A stretch of 64,000 bases of DNA, taken from positions 1-64,000 of the forward strand of contig JBBBDQ010001944.1 in assembly GCA_037127315.1 (NCBI GenBank), written 5' to 3'. The translations under genes were made by a program, and so were the position numbers. The notes under the pieces were generated by a model. It did not search any database, was not told where the DNA came from, and saw nothing but the letters and a program-made list of their open reading frames with translations. Of the stretch, positions 62,336-64,000 are shown one piece after another; the first letter of the stretch is position 1, and every line of letters starts with the position of its first letter. This DNA is from Ascarosepion bandense. Lineage: Eukaryota; Mollusca; Cephalopoda; Sepiida; Sepiidae.

Positions 62336-63279
62336 TCAATTTATACCTAACATATACTATGACAAATCTGAAGCAACGCTGCGCCCCATATGGGCTTTTG
62401 CCATTGGAGTGAATCACAAATTCCGTTTTTGATAAACCAGTTGTAATATCTAATCTGTCATCTTAAATACTAATCACACGCTACAGTTAAGAATAAATTT
62501 GGACTTCAGTATCATTGTTTAATCTTTGTACAGCATTAGTAGCATACACAATGGATGAGAGAATACATTTTGTAACCTCACCAATACAGAGATTGAAAGA
62601 ACTTTTACGTAAATTATGTCATGGGAGCTCAAAATAGAAATAATGCTAAAGAAACAACAACAAGAATATCTTGTGTTTACGTCACAGACTCATAATTGAG
62701 TGATAAATGCAAAATTGGTTCACAAAGTTTCGTTCTATGGAAACAGACTGCGGCGTTCATCAGACTTTGATGATAAAACTCTAGTCATTAGTGAAAAGCA
62801 ATCAATGGAAAATTACTGTGGAGTTAACAAAGATGCTAAACCCATCAAAAGCTGGCATATATCGATCGGATTAGTCACCAAATTTGGTGTTTACTTTGTT
62901 GGACTTTTTGGTACTTATTTATACTGTGCAGACACTAACACTGTGCTAACCGATTTTATAACTCACCAACAGAAGGCTTAACCAATCAGGAAGCTTAAAA
63001 TATTCAATGCGACTGTATAAATGCAGCCATATTTTTCCGAGCATTGCCGATCTAATCCGGTTCAGGTGAGTGTCTGTTTCGGGTGTGTTAATTTTTGACG
63101 TTGGTTCATTGAACAGATTACGTGCTATATCCATAAACTATGACAGACATGGTAAACAGATGATATCCATGAATGTTACCAACATTACCTTCAATTTTTC
63201 TATACGCTGTGAAAAGAGAGCGGGTTGCTTATCCATAGTGTGCTTCCTTTCAAAATAGAGATAAACTCCTGTTTCTTAA
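62336..63279. other. Unassigned spacer
   Basis: AT-rich with short frames only. No known element recognised. Confidence 0.4.
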
Positions 63280-63971
63280 ATATATCAAAACAGCTAGAAA
63301 CCGAATACATGGTCGTCAGTAAAAAAAAAATGGCAGCCCAATATGCCAAATACATGTCGGGAATACTAAAATCAAACAAGTACAACAATTTGAATACCTG
63401 GGTTATAATAGAAAACAGAAAGTGCGACACAGAGATCCGAAGGCGAATTGGCGTGGCGAAGGAAGCATTCCAGAAGCTGAGTAGAGTATTAAGACAATTT
63501 TGCTAGAAACACAGAAGACAGTACTGGATTGCTATGTGATGTCAGTTCTTCAATATGGCAGAGAATACTGGACAATATAAAAAATGAAGGAAAAACTTGA
63601 AGTAACTGAAATGGAGTTCTACAAAAGGATGCTGCGAATATCATGGTTTGATCATGTGAGCAATGATGAGGTTTTGGAAATGATGGAAACGAAAAGGAAA
63701 TTAATACTGAGCATCAGGAAGAGACAGCTGAATTTCTTTCCTGGGACATGCAATGAGGAAAAAGGGCTTCAAGAACCTGATACTAACAGGCCAGGTACAG
63801 ACGAAAAGAAACAGGGGAAAGCAGCGGATAACATATTTGAAGGACCTAATCAAGTGGATGATGGAACGAGGGTTGCATGGTTTAACAGGAGAAGGCGTGC
63901 CAAAAGCCACCAGTGATAATAAGACGTGGAAAGCAATGATCACCTACGTCCTGAAAGGACAGGGCACATAG
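63280..63971 (+). pseudogene. RTE-like LINE ORF2, C-terminal part, second copy
   Basis: LETEYMVVSKKKMAAQY, RKCDTEIRRRIGVAKEAFQKL, a shift, EMEFYKRMLRISWFDHVSND, RKRQLNF (then a shift of one), MRKKGFKNLILTGQVQTKRN, RITYLKDLIKWMMERGL and TSDNKTWKAMITYVLKGQGT. It is collinear with 48074-48825 but independently damaged. The copy ends with GACGAAGAAGAGCC, the usual end of this family. Confidence 0.78.
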
Positions 63972-64000
63972 ACGAAGAAGAGCCAGCCAAAAGCTGATCG

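Overview
The window is eukaryotic, and almost everything recognisable in it is transposable-element DNA. AT-rich spacer full of (TA)n microsatellites, tRNA-derived SINEs, 5S-like sequences, RTE-, jockey- and mariner-type fragments and a spliced transposon gene point to an invertebrate animal. A mollusc, and among molluscs a cephalopod, fits best, but that is inference from overall character and not from a host gene. No host protein-coding gene could be supported.

Positions 1-32997 hold one head-to-tail array of a GC-richer non-LTR retrotransposon of the Tx1/L1 group: the last 1.6 kb of one unit followed by five complete units of 6272-6277 bp with nothing between them. Each unit has a 5' leader with consecutive stem-loops, ORF1 (RNA-binding protein, RRM-like fold plus CCHC knuckle, about 620 aa), a 45-46 nt spacer that looks like a splice acceptor, ORF2 (1139 aa: AP endonuclease, reverse transcriptase, C-terminal zinc finger) and a roughly 0.72 kb 3' UTR ending in a short hairpin. 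Only the rightmost unit (26726-32997) has both frames open. The others carry a frameshift or stop in ORF1, ORF2 or both. Units are mosaics: unit 2 has a diverged ORF1 between near-identical neighbours, and unit 5 has a diverged 5' leader.

Every junction contains the octamer TACCAACC. At the right edge of the array this octamer belongs to the host site, the reverse transcriptase gene of an antisense jockey-like element (33000-35282). The start of unit 5 resembles that host site over about 20 nt. I infer that units insert at the target-like 5' end of an earlier unit and so build the array leftward.

Positions 35283-64000 are a mosaic of decayed elements: a 219 bp direct duplication; SINEs, several ending in hammerhead-ribozyme motifs (37228-37271, 41480-41520, 46491-46524, 49554-49600); a mariner fragment; a pair of 5S rRNA-like sequences fused to a SINE; a reverse transcriptase-like pseudogene (42083-43076); a 3 kb DNA transposon with terminal inverted repeats and an intron-containing broken gene (43181-46218); RTE-like fragments on both strands; at least five jockey-like 3' ends; fold-back elements; and long (TA)n tracts. 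The most notable signals are the self-stacking array with conserved RNA structures and the hammerhead-tailed SINEs.
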